Below are positions 1-5,059 of a DNA stretch of 5,059 bases, piece after piece. A program made the translations under genes and the position numbers. The stretch is from NCBI GenBank assembly GCA_900551265.1, contig URVL01000162.1:1-5059 (forward strand). Direction: 5' to 3'. Origin of the DNA: an uncultured Eubacteriales bacterium (GTDB taxonomy: Bacteria; Bacillota; Clostridia; Oscillospirales; QAMX01). Each line of letters begins with the position of its first letter. The first letter of the stretch is position 1. The notes beneath the pieces were generated by a model. It was not told where the DNA came from. It saw nothing but the letters and a program-made list of their open reading frames with translations, and made no database searches.

Positions 1-1
1 C

Positions 2-70
2 GCGCCGCCGATGGTACAGCAGAAGGTGATTGAGGAGGCCAAGGCCTCTATGGTTGACGACGACGATTAA
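2..70 (+). CDS. C-terminal end of an unidentified protein (partial)
   Basis: Reading the frame that ends in TAA at 68-70 gives 22 residues, APPMVQQKVIEEAKASMV followed by four aspartates. The gene begins outside the window. The fragment is short, helix-prone (Gln/Lys/Glu/Ala rich) and ends in a run of acidic residues. Such tails occur in many cytoplasmic nucleic-acid-binding proteins, so no family can be named from it. The call as a real gene end rests on the open frame from the window edge, the protein-like composition, and the terminator-like hairpin about 40 bases after the stop. It reads in the same direction as the following acetyltransferase gene. Confidence 0.6.
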   Translation, partial: APPMVQQKVIEEAKASMVDDDD

Positions 71-109
71 TCGAAGCCGTCAGGTGTTGTAAGATAAAAA
101 AATAAGTTG

Positions 110-145
110 AAAGAGCAGATTGTGCACAATCTGCTCTTTTCTTGT
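110..145 (+). terminator. Perfect 30-bp palindrome with T-rich tail, likely intrinsic terminator
   Basis: Positions 110-124 and 125-139 are exact reverse complements (arm AAAGAGCAGATTGTG), so the RNA would form a long stem closed by a minimal loop at the central TGCA. The 3' arm ends in CTTTT and runs on into a T-rich stretch, and an A-rich tract (96-102) lies a few bases upstream. This fits Rho-independent termination of the upstream gene. The hairpin ends only 27 bases before the satA start codon, so it could instead lie in the satA leader. A clear promoter between hairpin and gene was not found. Confidence 0.75.
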
Positions 146-166
146 AGATTGGGAGGATAAATTACC

Positions 167-700
167 ATGACAGTTCAAAAACTACAGGAAGAAAACCTGA
201 ATGATTATTTTTCCGATGAAGAACCTTTTTCTCTTATAGGAAAGATATGCCCCAAATTAGAAGACGGCGTGTGGTCCTATACGGAATTGCTGTATGATAA
301 ACCGCAGGTAAAACAATACCCGCCGGACGAAAGGGATCTGAGGCAATACCTGCATACGCCAGGACGCGCCATTTTCCTGGCTTATATGGATGAGAAAGCC
401 GTTGGGCGTATTGTCCTTCGAAAAAATTGGAACGAAAACGCCTATGTGGAAGATATTGCTGTGCGTCGAAGGGAGAGGGGACACGGCGTGGGAACTTCCT
501 TAATTGCAAGCGCTGTGAATTGGGCACAGGAGCAGGGTTTGCATGGCCTTATGTTGGAAACGCAGGATGTCAACCTTCTGGCCTGTCGATTTTACGCAAA
601 AAACGGGTTTTTCATAGGCGGCATTGATACGCAGCTCTATCGAAACTTTGAGGAGCCGTACCGAAGTGAAATCGCAGTTTTCTGGTACCGGCATATCTAA
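167..700 (+). CDS. satA: Streptothricin N-acetyltransferase, SatA/Sat4-type (GNAT family)
   Basis: The 177-residue protein is predicted to be a cytoplasmic GNAT enzyme that moves an acetyl group from acetyl-CoA to an amine. In the SatA/Sat4 family the known acceptor is the beta-lysine amine of streptothricin (nourseothricin), which inactivates the drug. The acetyl-CoA pyrophosphate-binding motif is R104-G-H-G-V-G109, preceded by the strand VEDIAV (94-99). Blocks that I recall as nearly identical in Sat4 are LRKNWN (84-89), HGLMLETQD (126-134), ACRFY (139-143) and AVFWY (170-174). Length matches the family, which is about 180 residues. The ATG at 167 is chosen because GGGAGG (about 151-155) sits 9-11 bases upstream. 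The gene overlaps the convergent tandem-GNAT gene by 4 bp at its stop. Family assignment is strong; actual drug resistance is inferred, since such homologues can have other amine substrates. Confidence 0.88.
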   Translation: MTVQKLQEENLNDYFSDEEPFSLIGKICPKLEDGVWSYTELLYDKPQVKQYPPDERDLRQYLHTPGRAIFLAYMDEKAVGRIVLRKNWNENAYVEDIAVRRRERGHGVGTSLIASAVNWAQEQGLHGLMLETQDVNLLACRFYAKNGFFIGGIDTQLYRNFEEPYRSEIAVFWYRHI

Positions 701-1527
701 TTTAACAATCTTTTTTCGCCCATCCAAAATTCCATGCAAACCTGATATCCTATTCTGCCGTACCAGTGCGACAGGTGCGTATATCCAATGTGTGCCCAAG
801 CACAGCCTCGCGCGATGAGCTCCCGCGTCGCTGCGTCTACCATACGCAGACCAATTCCCTGTTTGCGGTAGGCCGGCAATACCCCGACGCAGCCAATGGT
901 TCCAACCCTGGCGTCGAATGGACAGTAAGGGACATCGGCATGGTCATCCAACAGCAGAAAACCGGCCAGGTTTTCGTTGCGCCACGCGGCAAATACAGGC
1001 GCGTTTGGAACCGCAAAATAAGATATCCAATCGGAGTCAACCTCTTCAACAGCGTTAGAAATCTGCGCATGCACTTTATCGGAAGGTAGTCCAAAACGGA
1101 TGTCGTATGGAGAAGGCGGAATATTGGGTGTCGAATATTGAGAGAGATTCAGCGTTAAATCCGCACTGACCCAATCTGCAAAGTAGCCGCGTTTTTCAAA
1201 AAAAGGCACTGCGCCGTATGAAACAGGGACACCTTGAAAGAGATAGTCGTCTCCACATCCAAGTATGACTGTGCCGGCACCGCGCGCCGCAATGTACGCT
1301 TCGCTGCGGGCGAGCAGGCGGGTACCGATTCCTCTTCTGCGATATTCCGGAAGAACACAGAGCATAAGAATCGACGGCCCCCGAAGGACAGAGAACCCGG
1401 CGACAGCGCCATGACAATGTTCTGTTAAAAACACATTGCTTTTGGAACCGAGCGTTCTTTCGTAGAGCTGAGGCGTGATGTAAAGTCCATGAAAGCAACT
1501 ACGGAGAATCTCGTACACCGAAAACAC
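697..1527 (-). CDS. Tandem-domain GNAT N-acetyltransferase
   Basis: The 276-residue protein carries two GNAT folds in one chain. The first spans about residues 1-125, with the acetyl-CoA motif R63-R-R-G-I-G68 after the strand MLCVLP, and ends in FFEKRGY (109-115). The second spans about 142-275, with R221-K-Q-G-I-G226 after CVGVLP, and ends in WYGRIGY (255-261). Both domains keep the R-x-x-G-x-G loop, so neither is plainly degenerate. The acceptor cannot be read from the sequence; tandem GNATs act on small amines, aminoglycosides, thiol precursors or protein N-termini. The start is a GTG at 1527 with GGGGAAGG just upstream on the minus strand. A second in-frame GTG at 1518 is possible because the SD spacing to the first is short. 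A good promoter lies at 1583-1611. Its TAG stop overlaps the satA stop, and no terminator lies between them. Confidence 0.87.
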   Translation of the reverse strand: MFSVYEILRSCFHGLYITPQLYERTLGSKSNVFLTEHCHGAVAGFSVLRGPSILMLCVLPEYRRRGIGTRLLARSEAYIAARGAGTVILGCGDDYLFQGVPVSYGAVPFFEKRGYFADWVSADLTLNLSQYSTPNIPPSPYDIRFGLPSDKVHAQISNAVEEVDSDWISYFAVPNAPVFAAWRNENLAGFLLLDDHADVPYCPFDARVGTIGCVGVLPAYRKQGIGLRMVDAATRELIARGCAWAHIGYTHLSHWYGRIGYQVCMEFWMGEKRLLN

Positions 1528-1545
1528 CCGCCTTCCCCAGAAACT

Positions 1546-1560
1546 TACCGTATATCGGTA
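1546..1560 (-). promoter_or_regulatory. Small dyad TACCG-tatat-CGGTA in the leader of the tandem-GNAT gene
   Basis: Five-base arms TACCG (1546-1550) and CGGTA (1556-1560) flank a TATAT spacer. The dyad lies downstream of the predicted -10 of the minus-strand promoter and about 18 bases before the GTG start. It could be a repressor operator or a weak leader hairpin next to the ribosome site. An inverted repeat this short can also arise by chance. Confidence 0.35.
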
Positions 1561-1562
1561 GA

Positions 1563-1590
1563 TTTACTCTGCTACAAAAGTTAGTATAGC
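1563..1590 (+). promoter_or_regulatory. Tentative promoter for the DUF4830 gene
   Basis: TTTACT (1563-1568) and TATAGC (1585-1590) are 16 bases apart, each matching consensus at 4 of 6 positions. It would overlap the minus-strand promoter face to face and leave a leader of about 95 bases. No better plus-strand promoter was seen in the 166-bp divergent gap, but this one is weak. Confidence 0.25.
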
Positions 1591-1611
1591 AAATCTGGCC
1601 ATCACATACAA
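1583..1611 (-). promoter_or_regulatory. Extended -10 sigma-A promoter for the tandem-GNAT gene
   Basis: On the minus strand the -10 hexamer TATACT (plus-strand 1583-1588) is preceded by TGC, giving the extended TGn element. A -35 hexamer TTGTAT (1606-1611) sits at the ideal 17-base spacing. Transcription would begin near 1575 and give a leader of roughly 50 bases before the GTG. The -10 matches consensus at 5 of 6 positions and the -35 at 3 of 6, which an extended -10 promoter tolerates. Confidence 0.7.
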
Positions 1612-1665
1612 GCCGGCCTGTTCTACCAGCTGATTTCGCCGCATAAACTGCAACTGTATTAAGCT

Positions 1666-1679
1666 CGCCGCAGTCGGCG
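1666..1679 (+). promoter_or_regulatory. GC-rich leader hairpin just before the DUF4830 ribosome site
   Basis: CGCCG (1666-1670) and CGGCG (1675-1679) can pair around a CAGT loop. The stem ends four bases before the GGAGG at 1684-1688, so it may affect translation start, for example by stabilising the 5' end or limiting ribosome access. It lacks a following T-run, so it is not a terminator. Confidence 0.35.
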
Positions 1680-1693
1680 GAACGGAGGTTTTT

Positions 1694-2188
1694 ATGTTTA
1701 TCGTAACAACAAAGGTCTCAAAGGGGAAGGCCGCGGCGGTATTTGTCGGCGTATGTGTATTGATCGCGGTCTGTATCATTATTGTGTCGGTGATTAAGTC
1801 GGGTGACGCTGACGCCGTTTCCATGGTCGACTCGACAAAGATTGAGGTCTCCTACAAAAATATTAAGGAGAACAGTGATCGTATCACTTTCTTAAATGCA
1901 TTTGGATGGGAGGTTGCAGAAGATCCTGTTGCAATTGAGGAAATCGTAATTCCCGAGGAGTTCAACGAAATTTATGAGGAGTATAACAAACTGCAAAAGT
2001 CGCAGGATCTTGACTTGACAAAATATCAGGGCAAGACGGTTAGGCGCTATACCTATGAGGTGCTGAACTATCCACAGAAGGATGAAACCGTTTATGCCAA
2101 TCTTTTGATATATAAGAACCGTGTCATAGGCGGCGATATTTGTTCGTCGCAGTATAAAGGCTTTATGCATGGTTTTATGATGCCGTAA
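1694..2188 (+). CDS. DUF4830 domain-containing membrane-anchored protein
   Basis: The 164-residue protein has a short basic N-terminus (KVSKGK, 7-12), one hydrophobic segment at about 13-34, and then a soluble domain of about 120 residues. The basic-inside rule places the domain outside the membrane. The soluble part matches my memory of DUF4830, a Bacillota family of unknown function. Its recognisable parts are an N-terminal region with R-x-x-FL-x-x-FGWEV (63-74), an acidic stretch with VIPEEFNEIYEEYN (85-98), and a C-terminal sheet-like half with RYTYEVLNYP (118-127) and VIGGDICS (144-151). There is a single Cys in the soluble domain (C150) and no lipobox. The ATG at 1694 has GGAGG at 1684-1688, a short five-base spacing. 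The gene sits 61 bases before rsuA in the same direction. Function is unknown. Confidence 0.82.
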   Translation: MFIVTTKVSKGKAAAVFVGVCVLIAVCIIIVSVIKSGDADAVSMVDSTKIEVSYKNIKENSDRITFLNAFGWEVAEDPVAIEEIVIPEEFNEIYEEYNKLQKSQDLDLTKYQGKTVRRYTYEVLNYPQKDETVYANLLIYKNRVIGGDICSSQYKGFMHGFMMP

Positions 2189-2192
2189 CCTC

Positions 2193-2221
2193 TTGCCTCC
2201 TTCTGTCGCCAATGGTAAAAT
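2193..2221 (+). promoter_or_regulatory. Extended -10 sigma-A promoter for rsuA
   Basis: TTGCCT (2193-2198) and TAAAAT (2216-2221) are 17 bases apart, and TGG immediately precedes the -10, giving the extended TGn element. The -35 matches consensus at 4 of 6 and the -10 at 5 of 6. Transcription would start near 2228, about 22 bases before the rsuA ATG. The -35 begins five bases after the DUF4830 stop, so rsuA can be transcribed alone as well as by read-through. Confidence 0.65.
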
Positions 2222-2249
2222 GGACCTTGACGGCAGATGGAGGTTTTTC

Positions 2250-2978
2250 ATGGAACGAATAGATAAACTGCTTGCCAATATGGGTCTGGGTTCTCGAAAA
2301 GAAATTAAAATGATGATAAAGCGCGGGGAAATCCTGATAAACGGTACGGCCTGTACGGATGCTGCGGCAAAAGTGGATCTTGCGGCTGATCAAGTGACGG
2401 CCGCAGGACGTGCGTTGCGGCTACGCACGACGTTTTCTTTTATGATGAACAAACCTGCAGGGTATCTCTCGGCTTCGCGCGATGACCATGCAGCGACGGT
2501 TGTGGACCTGCTGTCGGAGGAACACAAGCGCTTGGGCCTTTTTCCGGCGGGACGCCTCGATCGGGATGCAGAGGGCTTCCTGATCCTTACAAATGACGGC
2601 GCGCTTGCTCATGCGCTAACGTCGCCGCGCCGCCATGTCAATAAGCGGTATTTTGTCCGTTACGACGGAATGCTGCATAAAAATGCAGAAGCCGAGTTTT
2701 CGGAGGGAATGTTAATTGATGGAGGAGAGCGCTGCCTGCCGGCGGTTCTGGAATGCCGGGTTCCGGGCGAAGCGGTTATCACAGTACATGAAGGCCGCTA
2801 TCACCAGGTAAAACGTATGATTGCGGCGGCAGGCGGTAAGGTCACTTACTTAAAACGCCTCAGTATAGGCCCGATTTCTCTTGATAACACTCTGGCCCCC
2901 GGCGAATACCGGGAGTTGACAGAGGAAGAACTTCATTTGCTTGCTGCAGCTTCCAGTTTATGTCATGGCAGGGAATAA
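2250..2978 (+). CDS. rsuA: 16S rRNA pseudouridine synthase (RsuA/RluB/E/F family)
   Basis: This 242-residue enzyme would convert a specific uridine in rRNA to pseudouridine; in E. coli RsuA it is U516 of 16S rRNA. An N-terminal S4 RNA-binding domain covers about 2-45 (RIDKLLANMGLGSR, then IKRGEILING). The catalytic domain follows from about 60, with the typical NKPAGYLS (67-74), the catalytic-Asp motif AGRLDRDAEGFLILTNDG starting at 100 (D104), KRYFV (132-136) and the late motif EGRYHQVKRM (181-190). Length fits RsuA rather than the longer RluB. The ATG at 2250 is chosen because GGAGG (about 2239-2243) lies at good spacing and the S4 domain starts at once. An in-frame TTG at 2193 would add 19 residues without homology and would fall on the promoter. 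The target base is inferred from the family; a 23S target is possible. Confidence 0.9.
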   Translation: MERIDKLLANMGLGSRKEIKMMIKRGEILINGTACTDAAAKVDLAADQVTAAGRALRLRTTFSFMMNKPAGYLSASRDDHAATVVDLLSEEHKRLGLFPAGRLDRDAEGFLILTNDGALAHALTSPRRHVNKRYFVRYDGMLHKNAEAEFSEGMLIDGGERCLPAVLECRVPGEAVITVHEGRYHQVKRMIAAAGGKVTYLKRLSIGPISLDNTLAPGEYRELTEEELHLLAAASSLCHGRE

Positions 2979-3094
2979 TACTGTCGAAATACTACATATA
3001 CTAAGAAAGATTCGTCCGCATTTATATATACACATTGTACAAAGGTTAAAAAAATCTTTTGTCTAATTAATCACTATACGTCCGCCTCCTTTTC

Positions 3095-3103
3095 TGTTAT
3101 AAT
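3095..3103 (+). promoter_or_regulatory. Extended -10 promoter element for msmK
   Basis: A perfect TATAAT (3098-3103) is preceded by TGT, giving the full extended -10 element. No good -35 hexamer is present at 16-18 bases; the best is TATACG (3075-3080), 3 of 6, at 17 bases. A perfect extended -10 can work without one. Transcription would start near 3110 with a leader of about 26 bases carrying GGAGG at 3125-3129. The rest of the 157-bp gap (2979-3135) is AT-rich with no gene. It holds a loose inverted repeat (AAAGATT 3006-3012 / AATCTTT 3053-3059) and no convincing terminator for rsuA. Confidence 0.65.
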
Positions 3104-3135
3104 AACACCATCAAAATCACAGATGGAGGTAACTT

Positions 3136-4248
3136 ATGTCCAGTGTAACCCTGAAGGGTATTTTTAAAAGATACGCCGGTGGCGTCACCGCAGTATCTGA
3201 TTTTAACCTTGATATTGCCGATAAGGAATTTATCATTCTCGTTGGACCTTCCGGCTGTGGAAAGTCCACCACGCTTCGTATGATTGCGGGTCTTGAAGAA
3301 ATATCCGAAGGTGAGCTTTACATAGACAATAAGCTGGTGAACGACATCGCTCCTAAGGATAGAGATATCGCAATGGTTTTCCAGAACTATGCGCTTTATC
3401 CTCATATGACCGTATTTAACAACATGGCGTTCGGCTTAAAACTCCGTAAACTACCGAAGCCTGAAATCAAGAAGCGCGTGGAAGAGGCTGCCAAGATCCT
3501 CGACATTACGCATTTGCTGGATCGTAAGCCCGCTGCGTTGTCCGGCGGTCAGCGTCAGCGTGTTGCACTGGGACGCGCAATTGTCCGTGACCCGAAGGTC
3601 TTCCTCCTTGACGAACCGCTTTCCAACCTGGACGCAAAGCTTCGTGCGCAGATGCGTACCGAGCTGACGAAGCTTCACCAGCGCCTTGCAACAACCTTTA
3701 TCTATGTTACCCATGACCAGATTGAGGCTATGACGATGGGTACCCGCATTGTCGTCATGCGTGACGGCTTTATCCAGCAAGTTGCCGCACCGCAGGATCT
3801 TTATGAGCATCCGGTTAACCTCTTTGTTGCTACCTTCATCGGCTCTCCGCAGATGAATACTATTTCCGGCGTTGTAATTGATGAGAATGGCCATACTGGC
3901 GTACAGTTTGGTGATGAAAAGGTCTTCCTGGATGATGAACGCGGCCGTAAGCCGGAAGTTTTGGCTTATGTCGGCAAGGAAGTTGTTATGGGTATTCGCC
4001 CTGAGTGCATGTACGACGACGAAGCGAGCCTTGAAAAGTATAAAGACAGCGTCATTGAGGCGCACGTTGATTTGGTTGAGATGATGGGTTCTGAAACTTA
4101 CCTCTATCTGCTCTGCCAGGGAAAGAACTTTACGGCTCGAGTCAGTGCCCGTTCTACAGCTCGTACTGGCGATGACCTGAAGATTGCCCTGGAGCCGGAC
4201 CGCATTCATCTGTTTGATGCCTCTACGGAACGTACAATCATTAGCTAA
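3136..4248 (+). CDS. msmK: Carbohydrate ABC importer ATP-binding protein, MsmK/UgpC/MalK type
   Basis: The 370-residue protein is the cytoplasmic ATPase of CUT1-type sugar or glycerol-phosphate importers. The nucleotide-binding domain fills about 1-235. It shows Walker A GPSGCGKST (37-45), Q-loop Q83 in VFQNYALYPHM, signature LSGGQRQR (135-142), Walker B VFLLDEP (155-161), D-loop SNLD (163-166) and the switch histidine H193 in YVTHD. A C-terminal TOBE/OB-type regulatory domain follows from about 236, with MGIRPE marking its typical start, as in MalK and UgpC. All catalytic residues are present and the length is normal. GGAGG six bases before the ATG fixes the start. No permease or solute-binding gene lies beside it; the gene has its own promoter and terminator. 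In other Bacillota and in Streptomyces such orphan ATPases (MsmK, MsiK) power several importers. Codons look biased (Arg mostly CGT/CGC), which suggests high expression. Substrate cannot be read from the sequence; annotation pipelines may call it ugpC. Confidence 0.94.
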   Translation: MSSVTLKGIFKRYAGGVTAVSDFNLDIADKEFIILVGPSGCGKSTTLRMIAGLEEISEGELYIDNKLVNDIAPKDRDIAMVFQNYALYPHMTVFNNMAFGLKLRKLPKPEIKKRVEEAAKILDITHLLDRKPAALSGGQRQRVALGRAIVRDPKVFLLDEPLSNLDAKLRAQMRTELTKLHQRLATTFIYVTHDQIEAMTMGTRIVVMRDGFIQQVAAPQDLYEHPVNLFVATFIGSPQMNTISGVVIDENGHTGVQFGDEKVFLDDERGRKPEVLAYVGKEVVMGIRPECMYDDEASLEKYKDSVIEAHVDLVEMMGSETYLYLLCQGKNFTARVSARSTARTGDDLKIALEPDRIHLFDASTERTIIS

Positions 4249-4261
4249 AATACTTGTTTTT

Positions 4262-4292
4262 AAAGGCCACGCGATTATGCGTGGCCTTTTTT
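4262..4292 (+). terminator. Intrinsic terminator after msmK
   Basis: AAAGGCCACGC (4262-4272) and GCGTGGCCTTT (4279-4289) form a perfect 11-bp stem with a GATTAT loop, followed by TTT, giving a six-T run at 4287-4292. It begins 13 bases after the msmK stop. It is a textbook Rho-independent terminator and separates msmK from the following regulator gene. Confidence 0.93.
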
Positions 4293-4407
4293 CATTGTTT
4301 GAATTAGTGTGGGAAACAAGAATGAAATTTGATAAAGCACACAAAAAGAGGGCATACTTAAATACAGAGCTTTTTTGCATTTTTCAAAAAATTAATAAAA
4401 ATAGTGG

Positions 4408-4436
4408 TTGAAAAATAGTGACAAATCAGTTACAAT
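4408..4436 (+). promoter_or_regulatory. Sigma-A promoter for the CdaR-type regulator gene
   Basis: TTGAAA (4408-4413) and TACAAT (4431-4436) are exactly 17 bases apart and match consensus at 5 of 6 positions each. Transcription would start near 4443, giving a leader of about 28 bases with AAGGAG at 4458-4463. A loose dyad, GTGAC (4418-4422) and GTTAC (4429-4433), lies in the spacer and overlaps the -10. It could be an operator, possibly for autoregulation, but the match is imperfect. The rest of the gap after the terminator (4293-4407) is AT-rich and shows no gene. Confidence 0.8.
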
Positions 4437-4470
4437 AAAAATACATGAAAAAAAGATAAGGAGTGTTACC

Positions 4471-5059
4471 ATGACCGGACGTCTATTTCAGGGCATCATT
4501 CTTCAAATGAAAGATGTAACCGACCGTATCATTGGCGTTATAGACTCAACTGGCACCGTGATTGCATGTACGGAATTGACGCTTATCGGCACGGAAAGAG
4601 AAGATGCGGCAATAGAGATTGGTTTGACCAGTGAGGCGCTCCATCATGGAGGGTATTTATATCATCTGCTGCCTTCTCAAAGTGCACGTTTTGAGTTTGC
4701 GGTCTTTGTTGAAGGCGGAGACGATATGGCGGAGACGCTGTGCAAAATGGCAGTTATCGCGCTGGGCAGTATCCGTTCCATGTATGATGAGAAACACGAT
4801 AAAGCGACCTTCATTAAGAATATAATTCTGGATAATATTCTGCCTGGAGAGATTTATATCAAATCTACAGAGCTTCATTTCGGAAGCGATGTACCGCGTG
4901 TGGTGTTTTTGATCAATCTCGGAGAAAATGTTGACGGACAGGCGTTTGACGTTGTGTCGAGCCTTTTCCCGGACAAGCAGCGGGATTTTGTAATTAGTAT
5001 CAATGAGAGCGATCTTGTTCTTGTCAAGGAAGTCAAGCCAAATGTTGATATTAAGGAAC
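4471..5059 (+). CDS. CdaR/PucR-type transcriptional regulator (N-terminal part, cut by window edge)
   Basis: The frame is open from the ATG at 4471 to the window end, giving 196 residues with no stop. The first 110 or so resemble the putative sugar-diacid recognition domain of CdaR-type regulators. It opens with a helix ending in VTDRIIGVIDSTGTVIA (16-32), where the VIDSTGTVIA strand-turn-strand is typical, and continues through YLYHLLPS (62-69), FAVFVEGG (76-83) and a long helix (84-106). Residues from about 112 (FIKNIILDNIL, then PRVVFLINLGE) look like the start of the GGDEF-like middle domain found in this family. The expected C-terminal helix-turn-helix lies beyond the window. AAGGAG seven bases before the ATG fixes the start. 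In E. coli, CdaR activates glucarate/galactarate genes; in Clostridia the effector is mostly unknown. The gene follows msmK but is set apart by a terminator and its own promoter. Confidence 0.82.
   Translation, partial: MTGRLFQGIILQMKDVTDRIIGVIDSTGTVIACTELTLIGTEREDAAIEIGLTSEALHHGGYLYHLLPSQSARFEFAVFVEGGDDMAETLCKMAVIALGSIRSMYDEKHDKATFIKNIILDNILPGEIYIKSTELHFGSDVPRVVFLINLGENVDGQAFDVVSSLFPDKQRDFVISINESDLVLVKEVKPNVDIKE

Noticed and set aside
2193..2249. TTG start adding 19 residues to RsuA
   Set aside because: The extra residues show no family similarity, no ribosome site precedes them, and they fall on a good promoter. The ATG at 2250 has GGAGG and begins the S4 domain.
3006..3059. Inverted repeat AAAGATT / AATCTTT as an rsuA terminator
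   Set aside because: The arms are only seven AT-rich bases about 40 bases apart with no GC stem, so a stable terminator hairpin is unlikely.
3084..3097. CCTCCTT tract resembling the 3' end of 16S rRNA, echoed in the rsuA promoter at 2196-2206
   Set aside because: In both places it lies upstream of the predicted transcription start, at different positions relative to the -10, so it is probably chance similarity of pyrimidine-rich spacers.
3451..4380. 309-codon open frame on the minus strand opposite msmK
   Set aside because: It lies fully antisense to a clear ABC ATPase, has no ribosome site seen and no recognisable domain. It is explained by the strong codon bias of msmK.
4184..4411. 75-codon plus-strand open frame across the msmK end and terminator
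   Set aside because: It starts inside msmK in another frame, runs through the terminator hairpin, and has no ribosome site or protein-like features.

Overview
The window reads as ordinary chromosomal DNA from a low-to-mid GC Bacillota, most likely a gut Clostridia of the Oscillospiraceae/Butyricicoccaceae type. This is an inference from the gene set: a DUF4830 protein, an orphan MsmK/UgpC-type ATPase, a CdaR-type regulator and a SatA/Sat4-type acetyltransferase. It is also supported by strong GGAGG ribosome sites and sigma-A-like promoters. No phage, IS, CRISPR, tRNA or rRNA signal was seen.

Layout. Positions 2-70 hold the last 22 codons of an unidentified plus-strand gene with an acidic tail, followed by a perfect 30-bp palindrome that looks like its terminator (110-139). 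A streptothricin acetyltransferase homologue follows (167-700, plus). It meets a tandem-GNAT acetyltransferase on the minus strand (697-1527) tail to tail, with the two stop codons overlapping by 4 bp. A 166-bp divergent gap (1528-1693) carries a good extended -10 promoter for the tandem-GNAT gene and leads, on the plus strand, into a membrane-anchored DUF4830 protein (1694-2188). After it, with its own promoter in the short gap, comes an RsuA-type pseudouridine synthase (start 2250, not the upstream TTG). A 157-bp AT-rich gap with an extended -10 element precedes a complete carbohydrate-importer ATPase gene (3136-4248), which ends in a strong intrinsic terminator (4262-4292). A further 178-bp gap with a near-consensus promoter leads to a CdaR-type regulator gene (4471 onward) cut by the window edge before its expected DNA-binding domain.

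How the genes relate. Most appear to be separate short transcription units rather than one operon. The ATPase has no permease or binding-protein genes beside it in this window, which fits a shared ATPase serving several sugar importers. The adjacent CdaR-type regulator may be linked to sugar or sugar-acid use, but nothing here proves that it controls the ATPase. The two acetyltransferases form a small detoxification-like pair only by proximity.

No previously undescribed system was convincingly found. The points most worth checking are the chromosomal streptothricin acetyltransferase homologue, the overlapping convergent stops, the perfect palindrome ahead of satA, the DUF4830-rsuA pairing, and the orphan ATPase with its regulator neighbour.
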